A stretch of DNA of 64,000 nucleotides from Limimaricola variabilis (GTDB lineage: Bacteria > Pseudomonadota > Alphaproteobacteria > Rhodobacterales > Rhodobacteraceae), in NCBI RefSeq assembly GCF_014195545.1, contig NZ_JACIBX010000003.1, positions 1-64,000 on the forward strand, in the 5' to 3' direction. Below are positions 46,570 through 56,490 of this stretch, piece after piece. Under the pieces are notes generated by a model. That model did no database searches. It was not told where the DNA came from and saw nothing but the letters and a program-made list of their open reading frames with translations. The translations under genes and the position numbers were made by a program. The stretch's first letter is position 1, and each line of letters starts with the position of its first letter.

Positions 46570-46869
46570 ATGTATGCGAAACTTGGACTTGTTGCGCTTC
46601 TGACTCTGGCCGCCTGCGGCGGCGGTCGGCCATCGGGAGCGATCAGCCGCGCCTGCGAGGCGAGCGGCCGGCCCGGCGCCAACGCGGCGCTGTGCTCCTG
46701 CGTGCAGGGCGCGGCCGACGCGACGCTCTCGGGCAGCGAGCAGCGCCGCGCGGCCAAGTTCTTCAAGGACCCGCAAAAGGCGCAGGACACGCGGCAGCAG
46801 GACGGCTCTGGCGCGTTCTGGAGCCGTTACAAGGCCTTCGCCGAGCGGGCCGAGGCGATCTGTCGCTGA
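46570..46869 (+). CDS. Small predicted lipoprotein with conserved Cys residues
   Basis: The 99-aa precursor has a lipoprotein signal ([16 protein letters not shown]) with Cys16 as the lipidation site. The mature part begins [28 protein letters not shown] and contains [21 protein letters not shown], ending AEAICR. The paired Cys (RACEAS, LCSC) could form disulphides in the periplasm. Similar small proteins in this group are sometimes labelled 'arginine transporter' without, to my knowledge, support. Function is unknown. Confidence 0.75.
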   Translation: MYAKLGLVALLTLAACGGGRPSGAISRACEASGRPGANAALCSCVQGAADATLSGSEQRRAAKFFKDPQKAQDTRQQDGSGAFWSRYKAFAERAEAICR

Positions 46870-46924
46870 CGTCGCGCGGGCGGCCGGATCTGGACAGGCC
46901 GCCCCTGCCCCGCGACAAGGGGGC

Positions 46925-47923
46925 ATGAACAACGGAACCGAGGAACTGGCCGCGCGCGTCGCGGCGGGCGACAGGCGGGCGCTGGCCCGCGCGATCACGC
47001 TGGTCGAGAGCACCCGCGCCGACCACCGCGAGGCGGCCGAGACGCTTCTCGACCGGCTGGCCGATCCGTCGCGCTCGGCACTGCGCGTGGGGCTGTCGGG
47101 GACGCCGGGCGTCGGCAAGTCGAGCTTCATCGAAGCGCTGGGGCTCCGGCTCGTCGAGCGCGGCCACCGCGTCGCGGTGCTGGCGGTCGACCCCTCCTCG
47201 GCTCGCTCGGGCGGCTCGATCCTCGGCGACAAGACCCGCATGGAACGGCTGAGCCGCGATCCCCGCGCCTTCATCCGCCCCTCCCCCGCCGCCGACCAGC
47301 TGGGCGGCGTGGCGCGCCGCACCCGCGAGGCGATGGCGCTGTGTGAGGCGGCCGGGTTCGACGTGGTGATCGTGGAGACGGTGGGCGTCGGCCAGTCAGA
47401 GACGCTGGTGTCGCGAATGACCGACGTCTTCGCCTTGCTGCTCGCCCCCGCCGGCGGCGACGAGTTGCAAGGCGTGAAGCGCGGCATCATGGAGATCGCC
47501 GACCTCGTGCTGGTCAACAAGGCCGATGGCGAGCTCGCCGCGCAGGCGCGCAGAACCTGCGCCGATTATGCCGGCGCGCTGCGGCTGATGCGGGTGCGCG
47601 ACACCGACCCCGAGGGCATCCCGGCGGCACGCACCGTCTCGGCGCTGACCGGCGACGGGCTCGACGAGGCCTGGGCGACGCTGGAGCGGCTGGCAGAGTG
47701 GCGGCGTGAGAACGGCGTTCTGGCGCGGATGCGCGCAGCGCAGGCGGGCCAGTGGTTCGAGGACGAATTGCGCGCCGGGCTGATGGCCCTGCTGACTGCG
47801 GATCCGGGCCTCGAGAGGCGGCTCGCCGATCTGCGCGCCGAGGTCGAGGCCGGGCACGCCGCACCGGCGGCGGCGGCGCGGGCAGCGCTGGCACCGCTCG
47901 CGCGCGCGTTGCGGGATGCTTGA
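46925..47923 (+). CDS. meaB: Methylmalonyl-CoA mutase-associated GTPase (MeaB/ArgK)
   Basis: The 332-aa G3E-type P-loop GTPase protects and loads the cobalamin cofactor of methylmalonyl-CoA mutase. The P-loop is GTPGVGKSS (residues 59-67), followed by [19 protein letters not shown], the switch region ETVGVGQSE and NKADGE as the base-specificity loop. The mutase gene is not in the window. Propionyl-CoA from prpE and odd-chain fatty acids would use that pathway, so the genes fit together metabolically. Confidence 0.95.
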   Translation: MNNGTEELAARVAAGDRRALARAITLVESTRADHREAAETLLDRLADPSRSALRVGLSGTPGVGKSSFIEALGLRLVERGHRVAVLAVDPSSARSGGSILGDKTRMERLSRDPRAFIRPSPAADQLGGVARRTREAMALCEAAGFDVVIVETVGVGQSETLVSRMTDVFALLLAPAGGDELQGVKRGIMEIADLVLVNKADGELAAQARRTCADYAGALRLMRVRDTDPEGIPAARTVSALTGDGLDEAWATLERLAEWRRENGVLARMRAAQAGQWFEDELRAGLMALLTADPGLERRLADLRAEVEAGHAAPAAAARAALAPLARALRDA

Positions 47924-48046
47924 CGGCACCGAGGAATCCCCGTAAGGCCCCCTGACCGAATTCATGGCCCGGCCCCGTTGCCGACGCCGTATCCGTGCCT
48001 TAGGGCTCGGATTTCTGCCAGGCCCCGAGACACGAAGGATGAGACC

Positions 48047-48337
48047 ATGTCGCGCCGCTGCGAACTGACCGGAAAAGGCCCGATGACTGGCAACAATGTC
48101 AGCCACGCCAACAACAAGACCCGCCGCCGCTTCCTGCCGAACCTGCAGGACGTGACGCTGCTGTCCGACACGCTGGGCCGCGGCTTCAAGTTCCGCGTCT
48201 CGTCGCACGCGCTGCGCTCGGTCGACCACCGTGGCGGGCTCGACGCCTTCCTCGCCAAGGCGAAGGAAGAGGATCTGTCGGCCGCCGCGCTGAAGGTCAA
48301 GAAAGAGCTCGCGAAGGCCGCTTCCGCCAACGCCTGA
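48047..48337 (+). CDS. rpmB: 50S ribosomal protein L28
   Basis: The 96-aa ribosomal protein begins [29 protein letters not shown], the typical L28 N-terminus, and ends in a Lys/Ala-rich tail ([15 protein letters not shown]), a common alphaproteobacterial form. ATG 48047 fits family length. A strong terminator follows 25 bases later, so it is a single-gene unit. Confidence 0.98.
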   Translation: MSRRCELTGKGPMTGNNVSHANNKTRRRFLPNLQDVTLLSDTLGRGFKFRVSSHALRSVDHRGGLDAFLAKAKEEDLSAAALKVKKELAKAASANA

Positions 48338-48361
48338 TCCTTCGGGACCGCGAATCGCAAG

Positions 48362-48393
48362 GCCCGGCCCTCCCACGAGGCGCCGGGCTTTTT
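48362..48393 (+). terminator. Rho-independent terminator after rpmB
   Basis: GCCCGGC (48362-48368) pairs with GCCGGGC (48382-48388), followed by TTTTT. Confidence 0.85.
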
Positions 48394-48575
48394 CGCGTTC
48401 TGAGGCGCCATTCCCGAGACATGCAGAGGGCAACGAGGGCAGCCCCCCTGCCCCGGCTCGCCCCTGTGCCCTATTCATTGACAGATCGTCGTCCGCAGGT
48501 TCGACAGGCAGGCGACAGAAACCGCAATCAATGGCCGGGTGGCGCCCTCATCGCCCGGTCGGCCCGAGGCGCGAC

Positions 48576-50981
48576 ATGACCCGACTTCCCATCGACGATG
48601 CCCTGCCCGAGCTGCTCGCGGCGCTGGAGCGCGACGGTCAGGCGGTATTGATGGCGCCGCCGGGCGCCGGCAAGACGACGCGGGTGCCGCTGGCGATGCT
48701 GGACCGGGTGCCGGGACGGATCGTGATGCTGGAGCCGCGCCGCCTCGCTGCGCGCGCGGCCGCGACCCGCATGGCCGCGACGCTGGGCGAGCGCGTGGGC
48801 GACACGGTCGGCTTTCGCATTCGCGGCGAGGCCAAGGTTTCGAAGGCGACCCGGATCGAGGTCGTCACCGAGGGCATCCTGACCCGGATGATCCAATCCG
48901 ACCCCGAATTGCCGGGCGTCAGTGCGGTGATCTTCGACGAATTCCACGAGCGTTCGCTCAACGCCGATCTTGGGCTGGCGCTGGCGCTCGAGATTCGTGG
49001 CGCGCTGCGCGACGATCTCGTGCTCGTCGCGATGTCGGCCACGCTCGACGCGCAGCCGGTGGCGGACCTAATGGGCGCGCCGGTGGTCGTTTCGGAGGGC
49101 CGCAGTTTCCCGGTCGAGACGCGCTGGCTCGACCGGCCGCTCGGCCCCCGGGCCCGGTTGGAGACCGAGACCGCGGCGCTGGTCGAGCGCGCGGCGGCCG
49201 AGACCGAGGGCTCGATCCTGGTCTTCCTGCCCGGCGAGGGCGAGATCCGGCGCGTGCAATCCATGCTGGAGGGGCGGCTGAACTGCCCCGTCCTGCCGCT
49301 CTACGGCGCACTCCCGCCCGCACGTCAGGCCGAGGCGCTGGAGCCGGGCGATGGCCGCCGCGTCGTGCTCGCCACCGCGATTGCCGAGACCTCGCTCACC
49401 ATTCCCGACATTCGGATCGTCGTCGATGCCGGCCGGGCACGGCGCGCGCGTTTCGACCCCGGATCCGGCATGTCGCGGCTTGTGACCGAACGGGTCACCC
49501 GCGCCGAGGCCGCGCAGCGGGCGGGCCGCGCGGGCCGGGTGGCGCCCGGCATCGCCTACCGGCTCTGGACACGGGGCGAGGAAGGCGCGCTCGCCGCCTT
49601 TCCCGATCCCGAGATCGCCAGCGCCGATCTTGCGCCGCTGGCGCTGGAGCTCGCGCAGTGGGGATCGGCCGAGCTGCCCTTCCTGACGCCGCCCCCCGCC
49701 CCCGCCCTGGCCGAGGCGCGGGCGCTGCTGCGCGATCTCGGCGCGCTCGACCGGATGGGCACGATCACCGCCCATGGACGCCGCCTTGCGGCCCTGCCGC
49801 TGCATCCGAGGCTCGGACACATGCTTGAGGTGGCCGGGGTGCAGGCCGCGCCGCTGGCCGCGCTGATGGGGGAGCGCGACCCGCTGCGCGGCGCGGGCAG
49901 CGATCTGGCGCTGCGCCTCGCGGCGATCGCGGGACGGCGCGACCTTACGGCCGCGCCGGACATGGGCGCGCTGGCCCGCATTCGCGAGGAGGCAAAGCGG
50001 CTGGGGCGGCAGCGCCCCCCCGGCCCCGATCTGTCACCCGGCGCGATGGCGGCGCTGGCCTATCCCGACCGGATCGGGCTCAGGCGGCCCGGCGACGACC
50101 CGCGCTGGCTGCTCTCGGGCGGGCGCGGTGCGCGGATGGAGCCGCAGGATCCGCAGGCCGGCGCGCGGCTGATCGTCGCCACCGACCTGTCCGACGACGT
50201 ACCCGAGGCGCGGATTCGGCTGGCGGCACGGGTCGAGGAGGCCGAGCTGCGCGCCCATTTCGCGGAGCGGATCGAAGAGGTCGCCTTCTGCGAATGGTCC
50301 CGGCGCGAGGGTCGCGTCGTCGCGCGGCAACAGGAACGGCTCGGCGCGATCGCCCTGACCGACAGGATCTGGCGCGACGCGCCCGAAGAGGAGGTCGCCC
50401 GCGCGATGATTGACGGGGTGCGCCAACTGGGCCTGCGCCCCTCCCCCGCCGCCGAGCGCTTTCGCGCCCGCGTGCGTTTGGTGCGCGAGGGCAGCGCCGA
50501 CCTGCCGGACATGTCGGACGAGGCGCTGCTGGCCAGTCTCGAAGATTGGCTGCTGCCCTATCTCGGCGGGGTCCGCAGCGCCGGCGACTGGAAGGGCTTC
50601 GACCTGCTGGGACCGTGGCGCGCGATGCTCGACTGGGGCCAGACCCAGGCCCTCGACCGCGAGGCGCCGCCGGGCTTCACCACCCCACTCGGCCGGCAGG
50701 TCCCGATCGATTACGGCGGCGCCCAGCCCGAGGTGGCGCTCCGGCTGCAGGAGGTGTTCGGCGTGACGCGCCATCCGACGGTGGGCGGCACGCCACTGAA
50801 GATGACGTTGCTTTCGCCCGCCGGCCGCCCGGTTCAGGTCACCGACGACCTGCCCGGCTTCTGGGCCAGCTCCTATTCGGACGTGCGCAAAGACATGCGC
50901 GGCCGCTATCCGCGCCACCCCTGGCCCGAGGATCCGACCGAAGCGGCCCCGACGCTGCGCGCCAAGCCGCGCGGGACCTAG
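48576..50981 (+). CDS. hrpB: ATP-dependent helicase HrpB
   Basis: The 801-aa DExH-box helicase has Walker A APPGAGKTT (27-35), motif II DEFH (121-124), SAT (motif III), and motif VI in EAAQRAGRAGRVAPG. The C-terminal HrpB-specific domain (about 480-800) ends near GVTRHPTVGGTPLKMTLLSPAGRPVQ, the family signature. The cellular role is not settled, but HrpB is an RNA-processing-type helicase of the DEAH family. ATG 48576 is chosen over an upstream ATG by motif spacing. Confidence 0.96.
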   Translation: MTRLPIDDALPELLAALERDGQAVLMAPPGAGKTTRVPLAMLDRVPGRIVMLEPRRLAARAAATRMAATLGERVGDTVGFRIRGEAKVSKATRIEVVTEGILTRMIQSDPELPGVSAVIFDEFHERSLNADLGLALALEIRGALRDDLVLVAMSATLDAQPVADLMGAPVVVSEGRSFPVETRWLDRPLGPRARLETETAALVERAAAETEGSILVFLPGEGEIRRVQSMLEGRLNCPVLPLYGALPPARQAEALEPGDGRRVVLATAIAETSLTIPDIRIVVDAGRARRARFDPGSGMSRLVTERVTRAEAAQRAGRAGRVAPGIAYRLWTRGEEGALAAFPDPEIASADLAPLALELAQWGSAELPFLTPPPAPALAEARALLRDLGALDRMGTITAHGRRLAALPLHPRLGHMLEVAGVQAAPLAALMGERDPLRGAGSDLALRLAAIAGRRDLTAAPDMGALARIREEAKRLGRQRPPGPDLSPGAMAALAYPDRIGLRRPGDDPRWLLSGGRGARMEPQDPQAGARLIVATDLSDDVPEARIRLAARVEEAELRAHFAERIEEVAFCEWSRREGRVVARQQERLGAIALTDRIWRDAPEEEVARAMIDGVRQLGLRPSPAAERFRARVRLVREGSADLPDMSDEALLASLEDWLLPYLGGVRSAGDWKGFDLLGPWRAMLDWGQTQALDREAPPGFTTPLGRQVPIDYGGAQPEVALRLQEVFGVTRHPTVGGTPLKMTLLSPAGRPVQVTDDLPGFWASSYSDVRKDMRGRYPRHPWPEDPTEAAPTLRAKPRGT

Positions 50982-51032
50982 CGGCAATCGCGCCACATTT
51001 TTCGCAAAGCCGGACCCGGTTGATGGGTCAGA

Positions 51033-51060
51033 TTGCATTACCTGTTCATGATGTTATGTT
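51033..51060 (+). promoter_or_regulatory. Promoter candidate for the Nudix gene
   Basis: TTGCAT (51033-51038) and TATGTT (51055-51060) are separated by 16 bases in an AT-rich stretch that stands out from its surroundings. Confidence 0.35.
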
Positions 51061-51105
51061 ACCGGCCACAAGAACAAGAACGGTACGATTTTTCCGAGGC
51101 AGCAA

Positions 51106-51552
51106 ATGACCCCCAAGGACCTCCCGGACGACATGTCCGGCAGCTACACCACCCCGATCCACCGGCAGCTCGCAGCCCTGTGCCATCGCAAGGGCAAGAA
51201 GGGCCGCGAAGTGCTGCTCGTGACCTCGTCGGAGGGCCGCTGGATCCTGCCCAAGGGCTGGCCGATCGATGGGATGCGCGACAGCGACGCGGCGCTGGTC
51301 GAGGCCTGGGAGGAAGCGGGTGTGCGCGAGGGCAAGGTCAAGCGCAAGCCGATCGGCACCTTCGTCGCGGTCAAGCTGAGCAAGCATGGCGACGAGGAGA
51401 TCTGCGTGACCCGCGTCTTCGAGGTGAAAGCCAAGAAGGTGCTCGACGACTACCCGGAGGTGAAGCGCCGCGACCGCCGCTGGGTCCCGGCCAAGGTCGC
51501 CGCGCGACTCGTTACCGAGGATGGTCTGCGCGAGATCCTGCGCGAGATGTGA
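51106..51552 (+). CDS. Nudix family hydrolase
   Basis: The 148-aa protein has a Nudix box at residues 51-73, in which Glu66, Glu69, Glu70 and Gly72 of the consensus are kept. The first Glu and the Arg are replaced (Met57 and Val65); related alphaproteobacterial diphosphoinositol- or nucleoside-diphosphate-acting Nudix proteins also vary here. Substrate is unknown. The C-terminus overlaps the convergent GNAT gene by 41 bases. An AT-rich promoter lies about 45 bases upstream. Confidence 0.85.
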   Translation: MTPKDLPDDMSGSYTTPIHRQLAALCHRKGKKGREVLLVTSSEGRWILPKGWPIDGMRDSDAALVEAWEEAGVREGKVKRKPIGTFVAVKLSKHGDEEICVTRVFEVKAKKVLDDYPEVKRRDRRWVPAKVAARLVTEDGLREILREM

Positions 51553-52010
51553 TCGGGTCGAGGACGTATCTCTTGCGGATGGCGCCCTCGAAATCACGAT
51601 AGGTCTCGAACCCCAGCTTCTCGTAATAGCCGAGCCCCAGGGTATTCGAGGCGCCGATCGTGGCGTCGATGGCGGGCAGCCCGCCGCGCCGCCGTCTCGG
51701 TCGCGGCAAACAGCGACCGCCCGAGACCACGCCCCCGCGCTGCAGGGGCCATGTAGGTGCCGATGATGCCCCATCCCGGCGTCACGTCGTAAGGGTTGCC
51801 GGGCCAGGCGCGCTTGAGCGACTGGAAGCCGCAGACGCGGCCTTCGTCCACCGCCACAGAACAGAGAACCGAGGCCGGATGCGCGACGTAATGCGCCTGC
51901 ACATGCGCGGCGTCGCGGGGCCGGTCGCTGCCCCATTCGGCGAGTACAGCAGCGGCAAGCACCGCGCTCATGCCGGCGGCGTCATCCGCCCGGGCCTTCC
52001 TGATCTGCAT
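51512..52010 (-). pseudogene. GNAT acetyltransferase with a single-base frameshift
   Basis: Reading leftwards from ATG 52010 (GAGAGGGG just upstream), the frame MQIRKARADDAAGMSAVL... continues to the GNAT motif ARGRGLGRSLFAATETAARRA, then loses sense. The natural continuation, GLPAIDATIGASNTLGLGYYEKLGFETYRDF, is in another frame from about 51684 to the stop at 51512. One base in a GC run (GCGGCGCGGCGGG) would restore the frame. It may be a sequencing error, a recent inactivation or, less likely, programmed slippage. Both fragments have normal codon use, so the lesion is young. Confidence 0.75.
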
Positions 52011-52098
52011 CGCCCCTCTCGAATCGTCGTTTGCGGAGCACCCTGACGCGGAGGGGTCGAGGGGGCACGCGGCCGCGACGCGCCCTATCGGCGGGGCT

Positions 52099-52620
52099 TC
52101 ACAGGTCGCGCTGGTAATGCAGGAGCGGCAGGGGCTGGCCGTGCAGTTCCGCATCCTGCAGCGCCCGGCCGGTCGGCACGAAGCCGTTGGCCTCCAGCAC
52201 CCGGATCGAGGCGGCGTGCTGCCGCGCCACCCGCGCCTCCAGCCGATCGATCCCGATCTCGCGCGCCAGATGGAGCGCCGCGCCCAGCGCCGCGCGGGCA
52301 AGACCGCGCCCGGCCTGATCCGGCCCGATCCGGTAGCCGACTTCGGCTTGCCATCCCCCGGGCCCCTCGGTGATGCCGGTCAGGTTGACGCGGCCCAGGA
52401 TCGTGCCGTCGGGCGCGCGCACGAGGAAGAAGCGGGCTTGCTCGGCCTCGGCCCCGTCCAGCATCCCCTGCAGGATCACAGCGAGGGCGACGGGATCGAA
52501 ATAGGCATCGGGGCGCGGCGGCACCCGTTGCTCGAACCAGTCCCGGCTCGCCGCTTCGAAGGCCGAGAGCGCCTCGGCATCCTCGACCCTGAGCGGCGCG
52601 AGCCGGAATTCGGGCGTCAC
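52099..52620 (-). CDS. GNAT family N-acetyltransferase (RimJ-like)
   Basis: The 173-aa protein is a GNAT domain of the RimJ/RimL type: strand [17 protein letters not shown], pyrophosphate loop region [17 protein letters not shown] and the late motif [16 protein letters not shown] at 52620 overlaps the argF stop (GTGA) and is preferred; another GTG at 52632 would add four residues. It is coupled to argF and may acetylate a protein N-terminus or a small amine. Confidence 0.85.
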   Translation of the reverse strand: MTPEFRLAPLRVEDAEALSAFEAASRDWFEQRVPPRPDAYFDPVALAVILQGMLDGAEAEQARFFLVRAPDGTILGRVNLTGITEGPGGWQAEVGYRIGPDQAGRGLARAALGAALHLAREIGIDRLEARVARQHAASIRVLEANGFVPTGRALQDAELHGQPLPLLHYQRDL

Positions 52621-53543
52621 GCGCCCAGGCACCAGCGCATCACCGCCTTCTGGGCATGCAGCCGGTTCTCGGCCTCGTCGAAGATCACCGAGGCCGGGCC
52701 GTCCATTACCTCGCTCGTCACCTCGTCGTCGCGATGCGCGGGCAGGCAGTGCATGAACAGCGCGTCGGGCTTGGCCCGCCCCATCAGCTCGGCATTGACC
52801 TGGTAGCCGCGCAGCTGGTTGTGGCGCCGCTCGCGGGCCGAGGCCGGGTCGTGCATCGACACCCAGGTGTCGGTGACCACCAGATCGGCGCCCTCGACCG
52901 CTGCCATCGGGTCGCGGTTGATCTCGATATTCGCGCCGGCTGCACGCGCCGCCTCGAGGATCTCCGGATCCGGATCGAGCGGCTTGGGGCCGGTGAAGAC
53001 CAGATCGAAGCCGAACCGCGCGCTCGCATGGGCGAAGCTGGCGAAGACGTTGTTGCCGTCGCCGGACCAGACCACCTTGCGACCCCCGATCGGGCCGCGA
53101 TGCTCCTCGTAGGTCATGATGTCGGCCATGATCTGGCAGGGATGGGTGCGGTTGGTCAGGCCGTTGATCACCGGCACGCTGGCGTATTCCGCCATCTCCA
53201 GAAGGGTCTGCTCCTCGAAGGTGCGGATCATGATCAGGTCGACATAGCGCGACAGCACCCGCGCCGTGTCGGCGATGGTCTCGCCATGGCCGAGCTGCAT
53301 GTCGGTGCCCGACAGCACCATGGTCTGGGCCCCCATCTGGCGCGCGCCCACGTCGAAGCTCACCCGGGTCCGGGTCGACGGCTTCTCGAAGATCAGGGCC
53401 ACCATCCGGCCGTCGAGGGGCTTCTCGTCATCGCACATGCCCTTGGGCCGGTCGCCGCGCGCGTCCTTCATGGCGCGGGCGTGATCGATCATCGAGCGCA
53501 GGTCGTCGGTGGGGGTGGGCAGGATGTCCAGGAAATGGGTCAT
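52617..53543 (-). CDS. argF: Ornithine carbamoyltransferase
   Basis: The 308-aa enzyme makes citrulline from ornithine and carbamoyl phosphate in arginine synthesis. The carbamoyl-phosphate loop is [20 protein letters not shown], the ornithine site TDTWVSMHD (family usually DVWxSMG) and [12 protein letters not shown] are present. It lies downstream of argD and a GNAT gene in the same direction, and its stop overlaps the next GNAT gene by four bases. Confidence 0.97.
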   Translation of the reverse strand: MTHFLDILPTPTDDLRSMIDHARAMKDARGDRPKGMCDDEKPLDGRMVALIFEKPSTRTRVSFDVGARQMGAQTMVLSGTDMQLGHGETIADTARVLSRYVDLIMIRTFEEQTLLEMAEYASVPVINGLTNRTHPCQIMADIMTYEEHRGPIGGRKVVWSGDGNNVFASFAHASARFGFDLVFTGPKPLDPDPEILEAARAAGANIEINRDPMAAVEGADLVVTDTWVSMHDPASARERRHNQLRGYQVNAELMGRAKPDALFMHCLPAHRDDEVTSEVMDGPASVIFDEAENRLHAQKAVMRWCLGA

Positions 53544-53559
53544 GTCGTTCTCTCGGGTC

Positions 53560-53616
53560 GGATGGCGGAGGGGGAGGCATGCCCCCCGTCGCTGACGCGA
53601 CTCCCCCCGGGGTATG
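53560..53616. repeat. GC-rich hairpin sequence upstream of argF
   Basis: The gap between the GNAT gene (stop at 53632) and argF (start at 53543) holds GGGGGAGGC..., a GTCGC-TGAC-GCGAC hairpin (53588-53601) and ACTCCCCCCGGGGTATG at 53600-53616, nearly the same as the right half of the hairpin at 2903-2937. It may act as an intercistronic terminator or be a dispersed repeat. Confidence 0.5.
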
Positions 53617-53631
53617 TAAGGAATGGTGCGC

Positions 53632-54132
53632 TCATGCCGCCTCCAGCGTCATCAGCCGGATCGGCGTGCCGTCCTCGCAGGGCAGGATCGCATCGCCGGT
53701 GAAGCCCGCGCGCAGATAGGCGGCGATCGCGCGCTCGTTGTCCGGCGACGGATCGACCGCGACCAGCGGCGCGCCCCGCGCGATCAGCTGCAGCGCTCGA
53801 TCACGCAGGAACCCGGCGCCGTGTCCCCGCCCGAGATAGGCGGGATCGCCGAGAAACGCGTCCATGCCGCGCGCGCCCTTCGGCAGATGGGCGTAATGCG
53901 GCATGTCGTAGAAATGGACTTCGTAGTCCTGCACATAGGCAAAGGGGTGGCCCGCATGCTCGACAATGCGCATGTCGGTCCCGGTGTTGCCCTCTTCCCA
54001 GTCGCGCTCGATCTCGGCCCACTCGGTGTCGGCGTCGCCCCACCAGCCGGCGATATGCGGCTCGGCGAGCCAGCGCTCGAACAGCCGCCGATCGGAGGCG
54101 ACCAGCGGCCTGAAGCGGTAATCACCCGGCAT
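53632..54132 (-). CDS. GNAT acetyltransferase (AAC(6')-like)
   Basis: The 166-aa protein begins [29 protein letters not shown] and contains [15 protein letters not shown] and [10 protein letters not shown], the pattern of AAC(6')-type aminoglycoside or related GNATs. In chromosomal settings these enzymes often acetylate siderophores or amines rather than antibiotics, and no resistance can be claimed. ATG 54132 overlaps the argD stop by 11 bases, so translation is coupled to argD. Confidence 0.8.
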   Translation of the reverse strand: MPGDYRFRPLVASDRRLFERWLAEPHIAGWWGDADTEWAEIERDWEEGNTGTDMRIVEHAGHPFAYVQDYEVHFYDMPHYAHLPKGARGMDAFLGDPAYLGRGHGAGFLRDRALQLIARGAPLVAVDPSPDNERAIAAYLRAGFTGDAILPCEDGTPIRLMTLEAA

Positions 54133-55306
54133 CGGACCCGACCCGCGCCGCCGCCCGATCGAGCCGGGACAGCGCCTCGTCGATCTCGGCATCGGTGATG
54201 TTCAGGGGCGGCAGCAGCCGTACCACGTTGTCGGCGGCGGGCACGGTCAGCACGTTCTCGGCATAGCCCGCCTGCACCAGATCGCCCGGCGCGGCCTTGC
54301 ATTTCAGCCCGAGCATCAGCCCGGTGCCGCGCACGCCTTCGAAGAGCTGCGGATGCGCGGCGACCAGCGCCTCAAGCCCCTGGCGCAGCCGCCCGGCGCG
54401 GGCGCGCACGCCCTCGAGGAAACCGTCGCCGGCCACGATCTCCATCACCTTGGCGCCCACCGCGCAGGCCAGAGGGTTGCCGCCATAGGTCGAGCCATGG
54501 GTGCCCGCTACCATGCCGGCGGCCGCGACCTCGGTCGCCAATACCGCGCCGAGCGGGAAGCCACCGCCGATGCCCTTGGCGACCATCATGATGTCCGGCG
54601 TCACGCCGGCCCATTCATGCGCGAAGAGCTTGCCGGTCCGGCCCATGCCGCACTGCACCTCGTCGAAGATCAGCAGCACGCCGATATCGTCGCACAATTC
54701 GCGCAGGCCCTTCAGGCAGTGGTCGGGCACCGGGCGGATGCCGCCCTCGCCCTGTACCGGCTCGATCAGGATGGCGCCGACATCGGCCTGTGCCGCCGCC
54801 TCGCGAAGCGCCTCGTGATCGCCCCAGGGCAGCTGGGTGAAGCCCGGCAGCAGCGGACCGAAGCCCTTGGTCATCTTTTCCGTGCCGACGGCGGCGATGG
54901 CGGCCGAGGAGCGGCCATGGAAGGCGCCTTCGAAGGTCAGGATGCGGGTGCGCGCGGGCTCGCCCTTATCGTGCCAGTACTTGCGCGCCATCTTCACCGC
55001 CAGCTCCATCGCCTCGGTGCCCGAGTTGGTGAAGAAGCAGGTATCGGCGAAGGTCGCCTCGACCAGCGCGTCGGCGAGCCGCTGCTGCGCCGGGATCTGG
55101 TAGAGGTTCGAGACGTGCCACAACGCGTGCGCCTGCGTCGTCAGCGCATCGACCAGCGCCGGGTTGGCGTGGCCCAGCGCGTTGACCGCGATGCCCGCGC
55201 CCAGGTCGAGATATCGCCGCCCGTCCTCCGTCTCCAGCCAGACGCCTTCACCCTTCACGAAGGCAAGCGGCGCGCGGTTGTAGGTCGGCAGGATCGAGGG
55301 GATCAT
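54122..55306 (-). CDS. argD: Acetylornithine aminotransferase
   Basis: The 394-aa class III PLP aminotransferase converts N-acetylglutamate semialdehyde to N-acetylornithine in arginine synthesis. [40 protein letters not shown] and the PLP Lys in [15 protein letters not shown] are present. Family members can act on succinyl-ornithine or diaminopimelate intermediates too. It is the first gene of the leftward argD-GNAT-argF-GNAT unit. Confidence 0.95.
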   Translation of the reverse strand: MIPSILPTYNRAPLAFVKGEGVWLETEDGRRYLDLGAGIAVNALGHANPALVDALTTQAHALWHVSNLYQIPAQQRLADALVEATFADTCFFTNSGTEAMELAVKMARKYWHDKGEPARTRILTFEGAFHGRSSAAIAAVGTEKMTKGFGPLLPGFTQLPWGDHEALREAAAQADVGAILIEPVQGEGGIRPVPDHCLKGLRELCDDIGVLLIFDEVQCGMGRTGKLFAHEWAGVTPDIMMVAKGIGGGFPLGAVLATEVAAAGMVAGTHGSTYGGNPLACAVGAKVMEIVAGDGFLEGVRARAGRLRQGLEALVAAHPQLFEGVRGTGLMLGLKCKAAPGDLVQAGYAENVLTVPAADNVVRLLPPLNITDAEIDEALSRLDRAAARVGSDAG

Positions 55307-55557
55307 GGCTGTGGTCCTTCAGGAAGCCCCGTTGGTGCCGCAGCGGCAGGGGCGAGTCAATCGGCGGATGGAGGAATGACGCGAATGCGCCGGGCCGCGG
55401 AGCGAAAGCGCTTCAGCGTCGGCGTCGAGGCGCAGAAATGGCGGCAAACTGCGTCATGCGCGCGACGTTAGGCGAGGATGCGCGGAACGAAAAGAGGAAA
55501 ACGCGCGCCTCCGCCGAGGCCCGTGCTAGCCTGCGGCGACACGGCAGGAGGGACGGC

Positions 55558-56490
55558 ATGGAGATGGAACCGGCGATCCGGGCGCGCGGGCTGCGGCGGG
55601 CATTCGGCGATCTGCGGGCGGTGGACGGCATCGACCTCGACGTCCCGCGCGGCACGATCTTCGCCATCCTCGGCCCCAATGGCGCGGGCAAGACCACGCT
55701 GCTGCGCATTCTCGCCACGCTGACCCGCGCCGATGCGGGCGAGGCGCGGGTGATGGGCCATGACCTCGCCCACGAGCCGGACAAGGTCCGCGCCGCCATC
55801 GCCATGACCGGCCAGTTCGCTTCGCTCGACGAGGATCTCACGGGTCGCGAGAACCTCGTCATGCTGGCCCGGCTGTGGGGCTTCGGCTGGCGCGCGGCGC
55901 GGCAGCGCGCGGCCGAGCTGTTGGCTGCCTTCGACCTCTCCGACGCCGCCAGGAAGCAGGTAAAGGACTACTCGGGTGGCATGCGGCGCAGGCTCGACAT
56001 CGCGGCCTCGCTGATCGTGACGCCGGGCGTGCTGTTTCTCGACGAACCGACCACCGGGCTCGACCCCTCGGCCCGCGCCGGGGTCTGGCGGCTGATCCGC
56101 GGGCTCGCCGCCGAGGGGGTGACGATCCTGCTCACCACGCAATACCTCGAGGAAGCGGATCAGCTGGCGAGCCGGATCGCGGTGATCGACCACGGCCGCA
56201 AGATCGCCGAAGGGACGAGCCGCGAGCTCAAGGCGCAGACCGGCTCGGGCGTTCTCCACGTCACCCCGCTCGATCCGGGCAACCGCGCGATCGCGCTCGG
56301 CATTCTCGGCGAGACCGCGCAGGCCGACCCAGAGGGCGCGCGGCTTTCGGTGCCGGTGGCCGACGATACCGAGGCCGCGGCGCATCTGGCGCGGCTGGCA
56401 GAGGCAGGAATCCGGCTGGCGGAATTCTCGCTCGGGGCGCCGAGCCTCGACGAGGTGTTCTTCGCCCTCACCGGAAAGGAAGCGGCATGA
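55558..56490 (+). CDS. ABC transporter ATP-binding protein (DrrA-like)
   Basis: The 310-aa protein has Walker A GPNGAGKTT (39-47), signature YSGGMRRRLDIA and Walker B LFLDEPTTGLDP. A C-terminal extension (about 225-310) is typical of the DrrA daunorubicin-resistance exporter group. It energises the permease that follows, with a four-base overlap, and possibly the second permease at 57721-58524. Export substrate is unknown. GGAGGGACGG lies before ATG 55558. Confidence 0.93.
   Translation: MEMEPAIRARGLRRAFGDLRAVDGIDLDVPRGTIFAILGPNGAGKTTLLRILATLTRADAGEARVMGHDLAHEPDKVRAAIAMTGQFASLDEDLTGRENLVMLARLWGFGWRAARQRAAELLAAFDLSDAARKQVKDYSGGMRRRLDIAASLIVTPGVLFLDEPTTGLDPSARAGVWRLIRGLAAEGVTILLTTQYLEEADQLASRIAVIDHGRKIAEGTSRELKAQTGSGVLHVTPLDPGNRAIALGILGETAQADPEGARLSVPVADDTEAAAHLARLAEAGIRLAEFSLGAPSLDEVFFALTGKEAA

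Noticed and set aside
51512-51730. Separate 72-aa gene
   Set aside because: Its sequence is the C-terminal third of the frameshifted GNAT, with no independent start signal.
53632-54132. Reading the AAC(6')-like GNAT as an antibiotic-resistance gene
   Set aside because: The resemblance is to the broad family. It is embedded in an arginine operon with host-like composition, and no resistance-specific features can be seen.
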